NCBI GenBank assembly: GCA_016271365.2
Contig: CM028130.1
Location: 467,017,501-467,081,500, forward strand
Reading direction: 5' to 3'
Length of the DNA stretch: 64,000 nucleotides
Origin: Neoceratodus forsteri
Taxonomy: Eukaryota; Chordata; Ceratodontiformes; Ceratodontidae
Shown: positions 31,725 to 43,639 of the stretch, one piece after another
How positions within the stretch are numbered: position 1 is the stretch's first letter
Layout of the letters: every line of letters starts with the position of its first letter
Position numbers and translations under genes: made by a program
Notes under the pieces: generated by a model
Databases searched by the model: none
Seen by the model: the letters and a program-made list of their open reading frames with translations, nothing else
What the model was told of the DNA's origin: nothing

Positions 31725-32480
31725 TTACCATAGAATAGAAACATAGACTTTGACAGCAGAAAAGGATTGTTTAGCCCAATTAGTCTGCCCAGAGGTTCCC
31801 TGTCCATTCTGTTTCTGCAGACTCTATCTGGTCGCTGTTGAGCCTCCCATCTATCTGCATCCTGAAAAGCCCCTATGTCTATCCCATGCATGTTTGAAGC
31901 CCACCCAGTGTACTACTCTCCACCACTTCTGCCAGCAATCTATTCCAAGCCATTCACTCTCTTTTCAGTGAAAAAACATTTCTTCACATCACTCTTGTAT
32001 CCCCCCACCCCCCAAGCTTTATTGCATGTCCCCTGATGCTGGTGCTTGCTTTTATTTGAAAGAGACTCTTCACCTCTACCCTAGTCATCCCTTTGAGGTA
32101 CTTGTACATCTCCATAACATCCCTCTCTCTCTTTTGTCTTCCAGGATGTACATGTTGAGATCCTGCAATCTCACTTCATGGGCCTTCTTGTGCAAACCAT
32201 GCATTATTTGACTAGCCCTCCTCTGGACTACCTCTGCTCCATCTATGTCCTTTTTGGGTTGCGGTCTCCAAAATTGAACACAGTACTCTAGGTGTGGCCG
32301 CACTAGCAAGTGATCCAAAGGTAACCGCACTTCCCTTCTACTGCTGGAGATATCCCCTTCCAAGTCAACCCAGCATTCCACTAGCGTTACCCACTGCCTT
32401 GTCACACTGCTCTGCCACCGTGAGGTACTCAGATATGATAACCCCAAGGTCCCTTTCCTGCCTGGTGACTATTAATACTC
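31725..32480 (-). pseudogene. CR1 LINE 3' fragment, minus strand
   Basis: On the minus strand, 'LLVRPHLEYCVQFWRPQPKK', 'VVQRRASQIMHGLHKKAHEV' and 'LNMYILEDKRERG' are readable at 32085-32300, the CR1 ORF2 C-terminus. 'DLGVI'-type sequence lies near 32430. The element's 3' edge at about 31725-31745 is 'catagaatagaaacatag', the reverse of the ATTCTATG-type end of CR1. Confidence 0.85.
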
Positions 32481-32481
32481 C

Positions 32482-35400
32482 CCCCACCATATGATGCAGT
32501 ATGAATGTTACTGCACCATTAGTACTCACCCCACCATACACTGTAGCATGAGTAGTACTGCACTGTTAGTACCCCCCACCTTATGCTGCAGCATGAGTGT
32601 TACCGCACTGTTAGTACTCCCCACCATATGCTGCAGCATGAGAAGTGCTGCACTGTTAGCACTCCCTCAAACTTATGCTGCATCACATGTGGTACTGCAT
32701 TGTTAGTACTCCCCCTCCACCATATGCTGCAGCATGAGTAGTACTGCACTGTTAGTACTCCCCTATCATATGCTGCAGCACATGTGGTACTTCACTGTTA
32801 GTACTCCATGCACCATACGCTGCAGCACATGTGGTACTGCACTGATAGTACTCCTCCCACTATATGATGCAGCACAAGTAGTACTGCACTGTGAGTACTC
32901 CCCCATCATATGCTGCAGCACGAGTGCTACTGCGCTGTTAATACTCCCCTCCCAACATATGTTGCAACACCAACGGTATTTCACTGTTAGTACTCCCCTC
33001 ACCATATGAGTGGTGTTACACTATTACTACTCCAACATATTCTGCAGTAAGACTAGTACTGCACTGTTACTACTCCCTAACCATATGCTGCAGCAAGAGT
33101 AGAACTGCACTGTTAATACTTCCCCCACTATATGTTTCAGTACAAGTAGTACTGCACTGTTAGTACTCCCCTCCACCATATGCTATAGCATGAAGGGCAC
33201 TGCACTGTTAGTACTCCCCATCAATATGCTGCAGCACAAATGGTACTGCACTATTAGTACATCCCTCACTGTATGCTGCCAATGCTGCAGCACAAGTGGT
33301 ACTGCACTGTTAGTACTCCCCCCACCACTTTCTGCAGCATGAACGGTACTGCACTGTTAGTACTTCCCCACCATATGCTACAGCAACAGTAGTACTGAAC
33401 TGTTAAAACTCAAGCCCTCATCACATGCTGCAGCATGAGTGGTACTGCACTATTAGTACTCCCCCACCATATGCTACAGCACATATGGCACTGCATTGTT
33501 AGTACTCCTCTCATCATATGCTGCAGCATGAGTGGTACTGTACTAATAGTACTCCCCCACCATATACTGCATCACAAAAGGTACTGCACTGCTAGAACTC
33601 CCCATCATACGGTATGCTGCAGCAAGTGTAGTACTGCACAATTAATACTCCCCTCAGCATATGCTGCAGTATGAGTGGTACTGCACTATTACAACTCCGC
33701 TAACCATATCCTGCAGCCCGGACTGTACTGCACTGTTAATATTTCCCTTACCATATGCTGCAGCATGTGTGGTACTGCACTGTCAGTACTCCACCACATA
33801 TGCTGCAGCAAGAGTAATACTGCACTGCTAGTACTCCCCCACAATATGCTGTAGCACGAGTGGTACTGTACTGTTAGTACTCCTCCCACCATTTGCTGCA
33901 ACATAAAAGGTACTGTACTGTACTGTTAGTACTTCCCCAACCATATTCTGCAGCAAGAGTACTACTGCACTGTTAGTATTCACCCACCATATGCTGCTGC
34001 AAGAGTAGTACTGCACTGATAGTACTCCTCTGACTATATGCTGCTGCACGATTGGTACTGTGCTGTTAGTATTCTCCACCACCATATGCTGCAGCATGAA
34101 TGGTACTGCACTATTAGCACTCCCCTCACCACATGTTGACAATGCTGCAGCACAAGTGGTACTGCACTGTTAGTACTCCCCTCCCCACCATATTCTGCAG
34201 CATGCAGGGTACTGCACTGTTAGTACTCCCCCACCATATTCTACAGCAACAGTAGTACTTCACTGTTAGTCCTCCCCCACAATATGCTGCAGCATAAGTA
34301 GTACTGCACAGTTAGTACTCCCCTCACCATAAGCTGCAACATGAGTGGTACTGCACTATTAGTACCCCCCACAATATGCTGCAGCACAAAAGGTACTGTA
34401 CTGCTAGTACTCACCAACCATATGCTGCAGCAAGACTAGTAATGCATTGTTAGTACTCCCCCACATATGCTGCAGAAGAGTAATACTGCACCGTTAGTAC
34501 TCCCCATGATATGCTGCAGCATGAGTATTACTGCACTGTAAAACAACCTCCCCATATGCTGCAGCATGAAACGTACTGCACTTTTAGTACACCCCACACC
34601 ATATTCTGCAGCAAGAGTAGTCCTGCACTGTTAGTACTCACCCACCATATGCTGCAGCAAGAGTAGTACTGCACTATTAGTACTCCCTCCACTATTTGCT
34701 GCATCATGAGTGATTCTGCAGTATTAGTACTCCTCCCAAAATATGTTGCAGCATGAATGGTACTGCACTGTTAGTATTCCCCTCACCATATGCTCCCAAT
34801 GCTGCAGCACAACTGGTACTGCACTGTTAGCACTACTGTGCTGTTTGTTCTCTCACACCATATGCTGCAGCAAGAGAAGTACTGCACTGTTAGTATTCTC
34901 CCACCATATGCTGCAGCAAAAGTAGCTCTACATGGTTAATACTCCCCCTGCTATATGCTGCAGTATGAGTGATACTGCACTATTAGTATTCCCCTCACCA
35001 TATGGTGCAACATGTGTAGTACTGCACTATTAGTACTACCCCCACCATATGCTGCAGCACAAAAGGTACTGCACTGTAAGTACTCCCCCACATATGCTGC
35101 ATCAAGAGCAGTGCTGCACTAATGGTACTCCCCCACCATATGCTGCAGCACAAGTGGTACTGCACTGTTAGTACTTTCCCACCATATGCTTCAGCTTGAA
35201 AGGTACTGCAGCAAGAGTAGTACTGCACGTTAGTACTCTGCCAACTATATGCTGCAGCAGGAGTGGTAGTGGACTGTTAGTACACCCCCACTATATGCTG
35301 CAGCACAAGTGGTACTGCACTTTTAGTACTTCCCCCACAATATGCTGCAGCATGAGTGCTACTGCACTGTTAGGAGACCCCCACCATATGCTGCAGCAAG

Positions 35401-38335
35401 AGTAGCACTGCACTGTTAGTACTCCGCCATATTCTTCAGCACAAGTGGTACTGCACTGTTAATACTCCCCCACCATATGCTGCAGCACAAGTGGCACTGC
35501 ACTGTTAGTACTCCCTTCACCATATGCTGCAGCATTAGTGGTACTGCACTATTAGTACAGTAGCAGCCACAGACACTGCCAGCTATTTTCCAAAATTTCT
35601 GTGATATTTACAGATGTATCTAATGATTTCTCAAGTTCTACAGTAGGGGCAACATAGAGAAACTCTTTAGAAATTTCACAAAATATCTGGAAATATCTGA
35701 CAATGTCTGTGGCTATTACTGTACTCCCCCATGTACCACAGCATGAGTGGTACTGCACTGTTAGGAGTACCCCCACCATATGCTGCAGCTAGAGTAGTAC
35801 TGCACTGTTAGGACTCCCCCACCATGTTCTTCAGCACATGTGGCACTGCACTAATAGTACTTCCCTACCATATGCTGCAGCATGAGTGGTACTGCACGGT
35901 TAGTACTCCCCCCACCAAATACTGCAGCATGAATGGTACTGCACTGTTAGCACTCCCCCACCATGTGCTGCAGCATGACTGGTAATGCACTGTTAGTACT
36001 CTCCTCACCATATGCTGCAGCATTAGTGGTTATGCACAATTAGTATACCCCCCCACCATGTACCACGGCATGTGTGGTACTTCACTATTAGTACCCCCCA
36101 CACACACAATGTGCCACAGCACAAGTGGTACTGCACTGTTAATACTCCCCTCACCATATGCTGCAGCATTAGTGGTACTGCACTTTTAGTACTTCCCCCA
36201 CCATATGATGCAGCATGAGTACTACTGCACTGTTAGTACTCCCCCACCATATTCTTCAGCACAAGTGGCACTGCACTGTTAGTACTCCCCACCATATGCT
36301 GCAGCATGAGTGGTGCTTCTCTGTTAGTACTCCCCTTACCATTTGCTTCAGCAATAGAGGTACTGCACTATTAGTACTGCCCCCACCATGTACCACAGCA
36401 TGAGTGGTACTGCACTGTTAGGAGTCCCCCCACCATATGCTGCAGCAAGAGTTGTACTGATTCTTCAGCACAAGTGGCACTGCACTGTTAGTACTCCCCC
36501 ACCCTATGCTGCAGCACGAGTGGTACTGCACTATTAGCACTCCCCCCACCATGTGCTGCAACATGAGTGGTACTGCACTGTTAGTACTCCCACCCCACAA
36601 TGTGCTGCAGCATGAGTGGTACTGCACTGTTAGCACTTCCTCCATGATGTGCTGCAGTATGAGTGGTACTGCACTGTTAGTACTCCCCTTACCATTTGCT
36701 GCAGCAATAGAGGTACTGCGCTATTAGTACTGCCCCCACCATGTACCACAGCATGAGTGGTACTGCACTGTTAGATGTCCCCCCACCATATGCTGCAGCA
36801 AGAGTAGTACTGCACTGTTAGTACTCCCCCACCATATTCTTCAGCACAAGTGGCACTGCACTGTTAGTACTCCCCCACCATATGCTGCAGCATGAGTGAT
36901 ACTGCACTGTTAGTACTCCCTCACCATATGCTGCAGCATTAGTGGTACTGCACTGTTAGTACTCCCCCACCATGTACCACAGCATGAGTGGTACTGCACT
37001 GTTGAGATTCCCCCCACCATATGCTGCAGCAAGAGTCATACTGCACTGTTAGTACTCCCCACCATATTCTTCAGCACAGGTAGCACTGTACTGTTAGTAT
37101 TCATCCACCATAAGCTGCAGCACGAGTGGTACTGCACTGTTAGCACTCCCCCACCATGTGCTGCAACATGAGTGGTACTGCACTGTTAGTACTTCCCCCA
37201 CAATGTGCTGCATCATGAGTAGTACTGCACTGTTAGCACTCCTTCCATGATGTGCTGCAGCATGAGTGGTACTGCACTTTAGTACTCCCCTTACTATATG
37301 CTGCAGCATTAGAGGTACTGCACTATTAGTACTGCCCCTACCATGTACCACAGCATGAGTGGTACTGCACTGTTAGGAGTCCCCCCACCATATGCTGCAG
37401 CAAGAGTAGTACTGCACTGTTAGTACCCCCCACCATATTCTTCAGCACAAGTGGCACTGCAGTGTTAGTACTCCCCCACCATATGCTGCAGCATGAGTGG
37501 TACTGCACTGTTAGCACTCCCTTCACCATGTGCTGCAGCATGAGTGGTGCTGCCTGTTAGTACTCCCCTAACCATATGCAGCAGCATTAGTGGTACTGCA
37601 CTATTAGTATCCTCCCCACCATATACCACAGCACAAGTGGTACCGCATGGTTAGTACTCCCCACCACAATGTGCTGCAGCATGAGTGGTACTGCATGTTA
37701 GCACTCCCTCCACCATGTGCTGTAGCATGAGTGGTACTGCACTATTAGTACTCCCCCACCATGTACCACAGCATGAGTGGTACTGCACTGTTAGTGCTCC
37801 CCCACCACATTCTTCAGCACAAGTGGCACTGCACTGTTAGTACTCCCCCACCATATGTTGCAGCACGAGTGGTACTGCACTGTTAGCACTCCCCCCACCA
37901 TGTGCTGCAGCATGAGTGGTACTGCACTGTTAGTACTCCCCTCACCATATGCTGCAACATTAGTGATACTGCACTATGAGTACTCCCCCCACCATGTACC
38001 ACAGAATGAGTGGTACTGCACTGTTAGTACTCCCCCACCATATGCTGCAGCATGAGTGGTACTGCACTGTTAGTACTCCCCTCACCATATGCTGCAGCAT
38101 TAGTGATACTGCACTATTAGTACTCCCCCCACCATGTACCACAGAATGAGTGGTACTGCACTGTTAGTACTCCCTTCACCATATTCCACAGTATAAGTGG
38201 TACTGCACTGTTAGTACTCCCCCTACCATTTGCTGCAGCATGGGGGTATTGTACTGTTAGTACTCCTCACAACATATACTGCAGCATGAGTGGTACTGCA
38301 CTGGTAGTACTCCTCCCTCCCCCAGCATGTGCTGC
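32482..38335. repeat. 5.9-kb minisatellite array of ~48-bp monomers
   Basis: Roughly 118 monomers with the consensus pieces 'caccatatgctgcagcatgag', 'tggtactgcactgttag' and 'tactcccc'. Most carry CATATG followed by the perfect 10-bp palindrome TGCTGCAGCA. Variant monomers (catgtaccacagc, catattcttcagc, catgtgctgcagc) recur in a fixed order in the right third, giving a higher-order repeat with mostly ~320-360-bp spacing (starts near 35733, 36052, 36387, 36738, 37330). The many 60-140-residue 'ORFs' with repeated GTALLVL or NSAVPL-like peptides on both strands are products of the repeat. Confidence 0.95.
35558..35721. mobile_element. Tc1/mariner-type MITE inside the minisatellite
   Basis: A 164-bp palindromic sequence flanked by TA on both sides (35556-35557 and 35722-35723). 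The ends are CAGTAGCAGCCACAGACA and TGTCTGTGGCTATTACTG, inverted repeats with two mismatches; similarity between the arms continues inward for about 60 bp. TA duplication and CAGT ends are the rule for Tc1/mariner. It has no transposase, so it would need one in trans. Confidence 0.85.
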
Positions 38336-38525
38336 AGCAATGTATTGTTTTCAATTGGAAGCTGATCCAATTAGCTCAAGAGACCTTAAGGTGTGCTGCA
38401 GTAACAAGGAGATTTTCTATGGCCAGCACTGTATGTAACCAACTTTTACTAACATATGAACGTGCCAGCAGAAACAGGGAATTTTGGTCTATCTTTTCTG
38501 CTCATGTGTGCAACGCTCAGTTGAT
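38336..38525. other. Unassigned sequence beyond the minisatellite
   Basis: No recognisable gene or repeat. One isolated 'gtgctgcagtaa' phrase near 38392 may be a decayed monomer of the array. Confidence 0.4.
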
Positions 38526-38529
38526 ACTG

Positions 38530-39178
38530 ACTGCAGCTGCCCCCCTCCCTTTACCTTCTGAAGTTTTCTTCTCTCATACTCTTTTCCCCTATGTATCATC
38601 CCACCTCTTAGGACTCTCTCTTTCATGCTGTCCCATCCTGTTTTAAAGTTGCCCACTGTTTTCAATGAATCCAGCTCCTCCAGCAGTTTGTTCCATTTGG
38701 ACACCACCCGTTCTGTGAAAGGGTGCTTCCTCATTTCCTTTTTGAATCTACCCCTTACTGATTTCAGACTATGCCCCCAGTGGACCTGTTCTCCATAAAC
38801 TTGAATGTGCCCTCCATTCTAACCTTGTTTATACCTTTAAGGTACTTCAAGGTTTCAGTTATGCCCACCCCTTCTGTCCTCCAGGAAAAACATATTGAGC
38901 TCCCATGGCCTTTACTCATATGCCCTGTATCATCTTGTTCGCCCTATGGCAAAATGGCCTCCACTTTCCTGGAGGTGATTCCTCTGGCGATGCATCCCAG
39001 CATTTTGTTTGCTTTGGCTGCTGCTTTATGGCACTGTGCGAAGTGTCTCAGGTCCATCTTGATGATTACCCCTGGTTCTTTTTCCTCCTCAGAACTGGAC
39101 ACTTGTACATGGGTTCTTAGCTCCCAGGTGCATGACCTTACACTTCTTGGCATTGAACTTTTCTGGATGTGTTTTTAG
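38530..39178 (-). pseudogene. CR1-type LINE fragment, minus strand
   Basis: On the minus strand the order is 'EKFNAKKCKVMHLGAKNP' (about 39120-39165), 'EPGVIIKMDLRHFAQCHKAA' and 'ANKMLGCIARGITSRK' (38950-39080), then 'RKHPFTERVVSKWNKLLEEL' (38660-38730). This is the CR1 ORF2 region from after the reverse transcriptase to near the C-terminus, with the middle frameshifted. Confidence 0.85.

Positions 39179-39232
<54 letters not shown>
39179..39232. repeat. (TCTA)n microsatellite
   Basis: About 13 uninterrupted TCTA units directly after the CR1 fragment. Confidence 0.98.
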
Positions 39233-39570
39233 ATATATCTGTCTTGCAATCTCTCTATACAGTATATCTGTCTGTCTGCATGTCTGTCAGCCTCTCTATC
39301 TGTCTACTATCTATAAGTTGCACATTGTTGTGTATAGTGTGCAGAGTATCTGTCTTTCTTTCTCCAGCTCTCTACCTTCATTTTTCTCTCTCTTCATTTC
39401 TCTGTCTGTCTCTCACTCTCTTCATTTCTCTCTCTCTCTCTTCATTTCTGTATCTCACTACATTCATTTTTCACTTTCTTGATTTCTCTTTCAGTCTTTG
39501 CCTTCTGTTCCTTAATCACCCTCTCCCTAATCCACTCTTTCAATCTCTTCTTTGTTTTCTGCCTCACATC
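39233..39570. repeat. C/T-rich low-complexity stretch
   Basis: Dominated by tctctc, tctgtctg and cattcat phrases; 'ctcttcatttctctctctc' recurs three to four times between 39380 and 39470. The predicted peptides rich in S, L, Y and I are artefacts of this composition. Confidence 0.85.
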
Positions 39571-40439
39571 TTCCTTTCAGCACCTATACCAATACTGATT
39601 TGAATGGGCAAGTTTCTCAAATGATCATCTATGGAAATGATAAATGCTGTTAATATCTGTGAAAAGCAGAGCACAGTAAGTCTAGATAAGCTGTTCTGTC
39701 TCACTCTCTTTTGTTTTCATTGTTGTCATTGTGCAGAGAGGCTTGCCCAGAAAACCTGATTATAAAAGGGATTTCCAGTGTTTGACGTCAAGGGAACTCT
39801 CCCTCATTAATCAAAGTTGGGTCTCCCTACAGCTCTCCCTCTCCAGCACTCACACTTCCACTCTCTCTCCCTTTCTTTCTCTGTCTCTCTCCCTCACAGT
39901 CTTTTGTTTTCTTTATTTCAGCAGTCTTTATTCTCTGACTTTAGAGTAGCAAACAGCAGGTGTGCAATGGACACCACAGGGGTACAGAATAGAGATATAC
40001 TGTATCATCCCAACGTGACAGTTCAAATTAAGAAAATATTTACTTAAAGCCCATTATCAATATTGGAATGTCAATGCAGTATGGTGTGTTTCCTCGGAGA
40101 TGCTGCTGATGTACACTTCTCTGTCCTCACAAAACCGCTCCCATTGCATAAAACCAAGGCAAATTACATCTTAACTGAACTAAGCATCATAATGTCATGC
40201 TACCCACAGCCTGCTGAATTCTTAACTGTAGAACAACATTTTACATTGATAGTAATTTATTTAAAATATATACATCAAGTAAAACTGCATAATAGTTTTT
40301 CATCGTGTTTCCAGCTACACTTCGGAATACTATAGCCACTGAGAAACTGCAAAAGTATTAGGGATGGGATAGGGTTAATATACTTAGAGTTAAGATTATG
40401 GCTGAGTTAAGAGCAACATAATGTTATGCATAAACACTG
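39571..40439. other. No recognisable gene; short C/T-rich stretch
   Basis: Apart from a C/T-rich patch at 39825-39900, I see no repeat or coding signal. The phrase tttgacgtcaagg near 39780 contains a TGACGTCA (CRE-like) palindrome, which alone is not evidence of a promoter. Confidence 0.4.
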
Positions 40440-41475
40440 GGCTTCAGTTCTGTAGGTATTAGCACTGTGTGACTGCAGCTAACAGTTTGGGTGTAATATA
40501 ATGCACTCTGTAATCTCTAGATATTATACTAGCACTGAGTGACTGCAGCTAACAGTTTGAGTGTAACATAGTGCACTGAGTGATCTCTAGATATTGTACT
40601 AGCACTATGTGACATCAAGCTACCAATTTAGCTATAACATAATGAGCTGTGTAATCTCTAGATATTGCACTAACACTATGTGATATCAACTAACAGTTTG
40701 GGTGTCACATAATGCACTCTGTAATCTCTAGATATTGTACTAGCACTGTGTGACTGTAGCTAATCATTTCAGTGTAACATAATGCAGTGTGTTATCTCTG
40801 GACATTGTACTAGCACTGTGTGATCACAACTAACAGTTTGGGTGTAACATAATGCACTCTGCAATCTCAGAATATTGTACTAGCAGTGTGTAACTTTAGC
40901 TAACAGTTTTGGTGTTACATAATGCAGTGTGCAATCTCTAGACACTGTTCAGATGCTGTGTGACTGAAGCTAACAGTTTGGGTGTAACACAATGCACTCT
41001 GTAATCAGTAGATAGTGTACTAGTGCAATGTGACATCAGGTAACAGTTGGGGTGTAACATAATGCAGTGTGTAATCTCTGGACATTGTACTAGCACTGTG
41101 TGACCTCAGCTAACAGTTTGGGTGTAACATAATGCACTCTGCAATCTCAAAATATTGTACTAGCAGTGTGTGACTTTAGCTAACAGTTTGGGTGTAACAC
41201 AATGCAGTGTGTAATCTCTAGATGTTGTACAGATGCTGTGTGACAGAAGCTAACAGTTTGGGTGTAACACAATGCACTCTGTAATCAGTAGACAGTGTAC
41301 TAGTGCAATGTGACATCAGCGAACAGTTGGGGTGTAACATAATGCAGTGTATTATCTCTAAATATTGTGTTAGTAGTGTGTGACCTCAGCTAATATTTTG
41401 GGTGTAACATAATGCACTGAGTAATCTCTAGATATTGTGCTAGCACTGTGTGACCTCAGCTAACAATTTGTTTTT
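40440..41475. repeat. ~70-bp satellite, array part 1 (about 15 copies)
   Basis: The unit contains 'taacagtttgggtgtaacat', 'aatgcactctgtaatctc' and 'tagatattgtactagcactg' then 'tgtgactgcagc'. Spacing of the first phrase is about 70 bp. A four-unit higher-order repeat of 280 bp is visible: 'cagatgctgtgtgac' at 40951 and 41231, and 'gcaatctcagaatattg' at 40861 with a near copy at 41141. Confidence 0.95.
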
Positions 41476-42508
41476 CAGGTCTTATGTTTTATTGATCAAC
41501 CAGTGGCCATTTCAGGCATACAGAAAATACATCAATAATAACACGATCATTGAAAATATTATTAGGTTACACCATAATAACATTACAATATAGAGGCATA
41601 GTTAGACAATTTCTTTCTTTGTGTCATAATTGCACTTAATCAGTCAATAATTTAGCATCTTCTGTTTCCAAGGAATTCAGAAGTACATACTTATCATCAG
41701 ATAAGGGATATTTATAGATTGAAATGTGATTTAATAAAGACTCATCTCTCCACTTCTTATATAATGGACATTGAAACAATATATGGAAGATGTTTTCTAA
41801 ATGGCCTTTGTTACAAAAGCATTCTTTGGATAGTGGGGGTATTGATTTTTCTGAAGTCTTATTTCCATATGTTTAAGTGGTAACAATGTCAAACCAAGTA
41901 AGGGTTATAATAAGGCGTCTTTCATTGCGATGGACTGGCAGTCTTAAATAGGGCTCACACCCTTGATAAATTTTGTTATCTGCAAACCAAGCAGACAGAT
42001 TAGAGGCCTTTATGGAAGTCACATTTTTCTCTTTATAGATTTGAAATAAATAATATTTTAAAATTCCCTTTGTACAAATTGCTAATGATTACATTACCTA
42101 AGGGTTCCTTCCACAGTTTTAAAAATCCCATCTCCTGAAAAGTGTTCTGCCCAGAGGACAACCAGGGAAGTGCTGTAAAGTTATCTGCCCACCTAATTAT
42201 TTTGTTAAAGCATCTTCATGGCTATAGATTTGAGTTACTATTCATAACACGCAGCCAATAATTGAGAATTCTTAATTTCATAAATGCTTCTATAGGCAGG
42301 CATAAGCTGTAGATGAGAATGTTGGCACTTAGAGAATGGACCAATAAAAACTGGAGTAAGGTATCTCAACATAAGGTGGGGAATAATACCTGCAAGCTTC
42401 AGCTCCATAAAGGATCAATGGGCTTATTTTGACTTCAGCTGCAAAAAGAACAGGAAGCACAGGGGACCCACCACACTGCACATTAAATCTAATTAAAGCT
42501 TTGGAATT
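41476..42508 (-). mobile_element. 5'-truncated LINE 3' end, minus strand, inside the ~70-bp satellite
   Basis: The left edge is a T-tract preceded on the minus strand by AATAAAACATAAG, a 3' tail. On the minus strand at about 41635-41810 the frame reads 'CFCNKGHLENIFHILFQCPL' then 'YKKWRDESLLNHISIYKYPL' and stops at 41635: a C-terminal cysteine/histidine cluster typical of LINE ORF2 proteins. The satellite continues on both sides. I cannot assign the LINE clade. Upstream (41900-42500) the protein is too decayed to follow. Confidence 0.75.
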
Positions 42509-43625
42509 TTGTTGACAGTTTCGGTGTGACGTAATACACTGCATAACCTCTAGATATTGTACTAGTGCTGTGTGACTGAAGCTAACAGTTTGGATGTAAT
42601 ATAATGCACTCTGAAATCTCTAAATATTGTACTAGCACTGTGTAACCTCAGTTAACAGTTTGGGTATAACATAATGCAATGTGTAATCTGTAGACATTGT
42701 ACTAACATTGTGTGACTGCAGATAACAGTTGGGGTGTAACATAATGTAGTGTGTAATCTCTAAACATTGTACCAACACTGTGTGACTGCAGCTAACAGTT
42801 GGGGTGTAACATAATGCAGTGTGTAATCTCTAGATATTGTACTAGTACTGTGTAACCTCAGTTAACTGGTGTAACATAATGCAGCGTGTAATCTCTAGAC
42901 ATTGTACTAGTACTGTGTAACCACAGCTAACAGTTTAGGTGTAATGTAATGCACTGCATAACCTCTCTGTTGTAGAAGCACTTGTGACAGTAGCTAACAG
43001 TTTGTGTGTAACATAATGCACTGCGTAACCTCTAGATGTAGTAGCACTGTGTGACTGTAGCTAACAGTTTAGGTGTAATGTAATGCACTGTGTAATCTCT
43101 AGATATTGTACTAGCACTGTGTGATCTCAGCTAACAGTTTGGGTGCAACATGTTTGGGTGTAACATAATGCAGTGTGTAATCTCTAGATATTATATTAAC
43201 ACTGTGTGACTCAGCTAACAGTTGATGTGTAACATAATGCAGTGTGTAATCTCTAGATATTGTACTAAAACTGTGTGACCTCAGCTAACAGTTTGGGTTT
43301 AACATGTTTGGGTGTAACATAATGCAGTGAGTAATCTCAAGATATTGTACTAACACTGTGTGACCTCAGCTAACAGTTGAGGTATAACATAATAGAGTGT
43401 GTAATCTCTAGATACTGTACTAGCATAGTGTGACCTCAGCTAACAGTTTTGATGTAACATAATGCACTGTGTAATATTTAGATATTGTACAAGCACAGTG
43501 TGACCTCAGCTAACAGTTTAGGTGTAATATGATGAACCGCAGAACCTCAAGATATTGTACTAGCGGTGTGTGACTCCGCTAACAGTTTGGGTGTAACATA
43601 ATGCACTGCATAATCTCCACATCTT
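42509..43625. repeat. ~70-bp satellite, array part 2 (about 16 copies)
   Basis: Same unit as 40440-41475. Variant units with an inserted 'gtttgggtgcaacatgtttggg' duplication appear near 43135-43160 and 43300-43320. No fixed higher-order unit is obvious to me here. Confidence 0.95.
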
Positions 43626-43639
43626 CAGCCACAAACTGA

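Noticed and set aside
32491..38142. Many ORFs on both strands with 'GTALLVLP' or 'TNSAVPLMLQHMV' repeats, resembling a repetitive protein
   Set aside because: The ~48-bp monomer is a multiple of three in length, so frames stay open by chance; no start, composition or conservation supports coding.
32482..38335. CRISPR array
   Set aside because: The monomers are contiguous, diverged along their whole length and lack unique spacers; the genome is eukaryotic.
39132..39603. ORFs rich in YLSIYLSI and SLSLSS peptides
   Set aside because: Direct translation of a TCTA microsatellite and a C/T-rich stretch.
39778..39792. CRE-like TGACGTCA as a promoter
   Set aside because: A single 8-bp match with no gene, transcription-start motif or CpG context nearby.
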